Below, one piece after another: positions 63,352 through 64,000 of a stretch of DNA of 64,000 nt (position 1 is its first letter; each line of letters starts with the position of its first letter). Source of the DNA: BJHQ01 sp964654285 (lineage in GTDB: Bacteria > Planctomycetota > UBA11346); the NCBI GenBank assembly GCA_964654285.1, contig CAZZJC010000020.1, positions 1-64,000 of the forward strand. The letters run 5' to 3'. The notes under the pieces are model-generated. The model made no database searches and had not been told where the DNA came from. It saw only the letters and a list, made by a program, of their open reading frames with translations. Position numbers and translations under genes: made by a program.

Positions 63352-64000
63352 ATGCATTGCCGCGCCACTCCTCCGCAAAACCTCACGCTCGCCCTGGGCG
63401 AGGACCTGGTCTGGTGCCTCGCCAGCGACCTCGATCCGGTCGGCCATTTCGGCCGCACGTTCCTCCTGCTCGGCCGCACCACCGTGCTCAGCGGCGACGC
63501 CGCCGGGGTGCGGGTGCGCCTGGCCTTCACCGAGGTCGCGGAGTTCGTTTTCGACGAGCTGCCCAACGCCGTCCGCATCCTCGCCCGCAATCCGGCCGGG
63601 GATCGGGTGCTGATCAGCGCCAGTCCAGAGCTGGCACAGGAATTCGGCGCCGCCTGCCGGGCGCTGGAAGCGGCGCGCAACGGCAGTGAACCGCTGCTGC
63701 CCGAAGTCCCGCCCGCGCGCGATCCCGTCACCGGCGAACCCCTGCGCGAACGCGGTCTGTTGCGGCCGCACCGGACCGCCTTCACCACCCTCGGCCGATT
63801 GCTGGTGCTGCTCAAGCCGTATCGCCTGCGTCTGGTGCTGCTCATGCTGCTGACCTTCGCCTCGGTGGGATCGCAGCTGGTGCCGCCGCTGGTCTTCAAA
63901 GCGATCACCGATGATGTGATCGGCCACGGGCACCAGGAACGCCTGCCCGGACTGGTGCTGGTGATGGCGCTCGCGTTCATCGCGATCAGCGCCGCCCGCC
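63352..64000 (+). CDS. ABC transporter permease/ATPase, N-terminal part (cut by the window end)
   Basis: 216 codons are visible, open to the end of the window. Residues 1-125 form a soluble beta-rich domain (VRVRLAFTEVAEFVFDELPNAVRILARN) preceding the membrane part. RLLVLLKPYRLRLVLLMLLTFASVGSQLVPPLVFKAITDDVI is the first transmembrane helix of an ABC type-1 exporter, and LVLVMALAFIAISAAR the second. The nucleotide-binding domain must lie outside the window. The N-terminal extension resembles the domain of multidomain exporters with a leading sensor. Start at 63352. Confidence 0.8.
   Translation, partial: MHCRATPPQNLTLALGEDLVWCLASDLDPVGHFGRTFLLLGRTTVLSGDAAGVRVRLAFTEVAEFVFDELPNAVRILARNPAGDRVLISASPELAQEFGAACRALEAARNGSEPLLPEVPPARDPVTGEPLRERGLLRPHRTAFTTLGRLLVLLKPYRLRLVLLMLLTFASVGSQLVPPLVFKAITDDVIGHGHQERLPGLVLVMALAFIAISAAR

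Overview
This is a 64 kb stretch of very GC-rich bacterial chromosome. Genes are densely packed and mostly arranged in operons with 4-base ATGA start/stop overlaps. The content suggests a Gram-negative, flagellated heterotroph: a flagellar export/switch operon, an outer-membrane-like beta-rich protein, lipoprotein signal peptidase, RNase Y, an MglA-like GTPase fused to a pseudokinase, glycoside hydrolases, a sialate esterase-like protein and many large secreted proteins of unknown function. The mix is reminiscent of Planctomycetota or other PVC-superphylum genomes, but no gene here proves the phylum. That assignment is inference only.

Layout. 1-1.4 kb: a secreted hypothetical protein. 1.4-6.35 kb (minus): flagellar operon fliI-fliJ-motE-like-fliL-fliM-fliN. 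6.7-8.6 kb: OsmC-like protein, STAS-like protein and a VapBC-type toxin-antitoxin pair. 8.6-10.8 kb: an MFS transporter fused to HEAT-like repeats. 11.1-17.9 kb (minus): nusA-infB-rbfA-gpsA-outer-membrane protein, with an intrinsic terminator inside the nusA leader. 18.3-23.2 kb: a lipoprotein, a GNAT enzyme, then a coupled cassette GNAT-GNAT-cupin-PaiB-(GNAT+DinB). 23.2-27.9 kb: AraC regulator divergent from two glycoside hydrolases, with an AraC gene remnant behind them. 27.9-33.0 kb (minus): ABC exporter, isochorismate synthase, RNase Y. 33.5-38.8 kb: two tandem paralogous secreted proteins. 39.1-41.1 kb: sialate O-acetylesterase-like protein. 41.2-47.8 kb (plus): GT9 glycosyltransferase, lspA, the GTPase/zinc-ribbon/pseudokinase/membrane fusion, PhoH. 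47.9 kb: tRNA-Gln(CUG). 48.1-48.7 kb: BrnT/XRE toxin-antitoxin pair. 49-51.7 kb: secreted hypothetical, purK, purE. 51.9-56.1 kb: a winged-helix protein and the dabB-dabA inorganic-carbon uptake operon, whose dabA is broken by one in-frame TAG. 56.3-64 kb: inositol-phosphatase-family enzyme, citrate synthase, a membrane-anchored HTH protein, trpD, a HAD hydrolase and the start of an ABC exporter.

Repeats are the second theme. A ~142-bp unit made of consecutive small hairpins occurs as two tandem arrays (38.8 and 61.4 kb). Each fills the whole space between a convergent gene pair, and the upstream gene's TGA stop is the first three bases of the array. The second array contains a 100-N assembly gap. 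A ~145-bp element with ~20-bp terminal inverted repeats (1.3 and 48.8 kb, opposite orientations) supplies the stop codon of fliN, and a 15-bp copy of its end closes another gene at 23.2 kb. A ~230-bp tandem duplication at 58.6-59.1 kb carries the last codons of the neighbouring gene.

The strongest candidates for new biology are the 1,123-residue GTPase-pseudokinase transmembrane fusion, the amber-interrupted dabA, the stop-codon-anchored hairpin arrays and the five-gene acetyltransferase/PaiB/DinB cassette.
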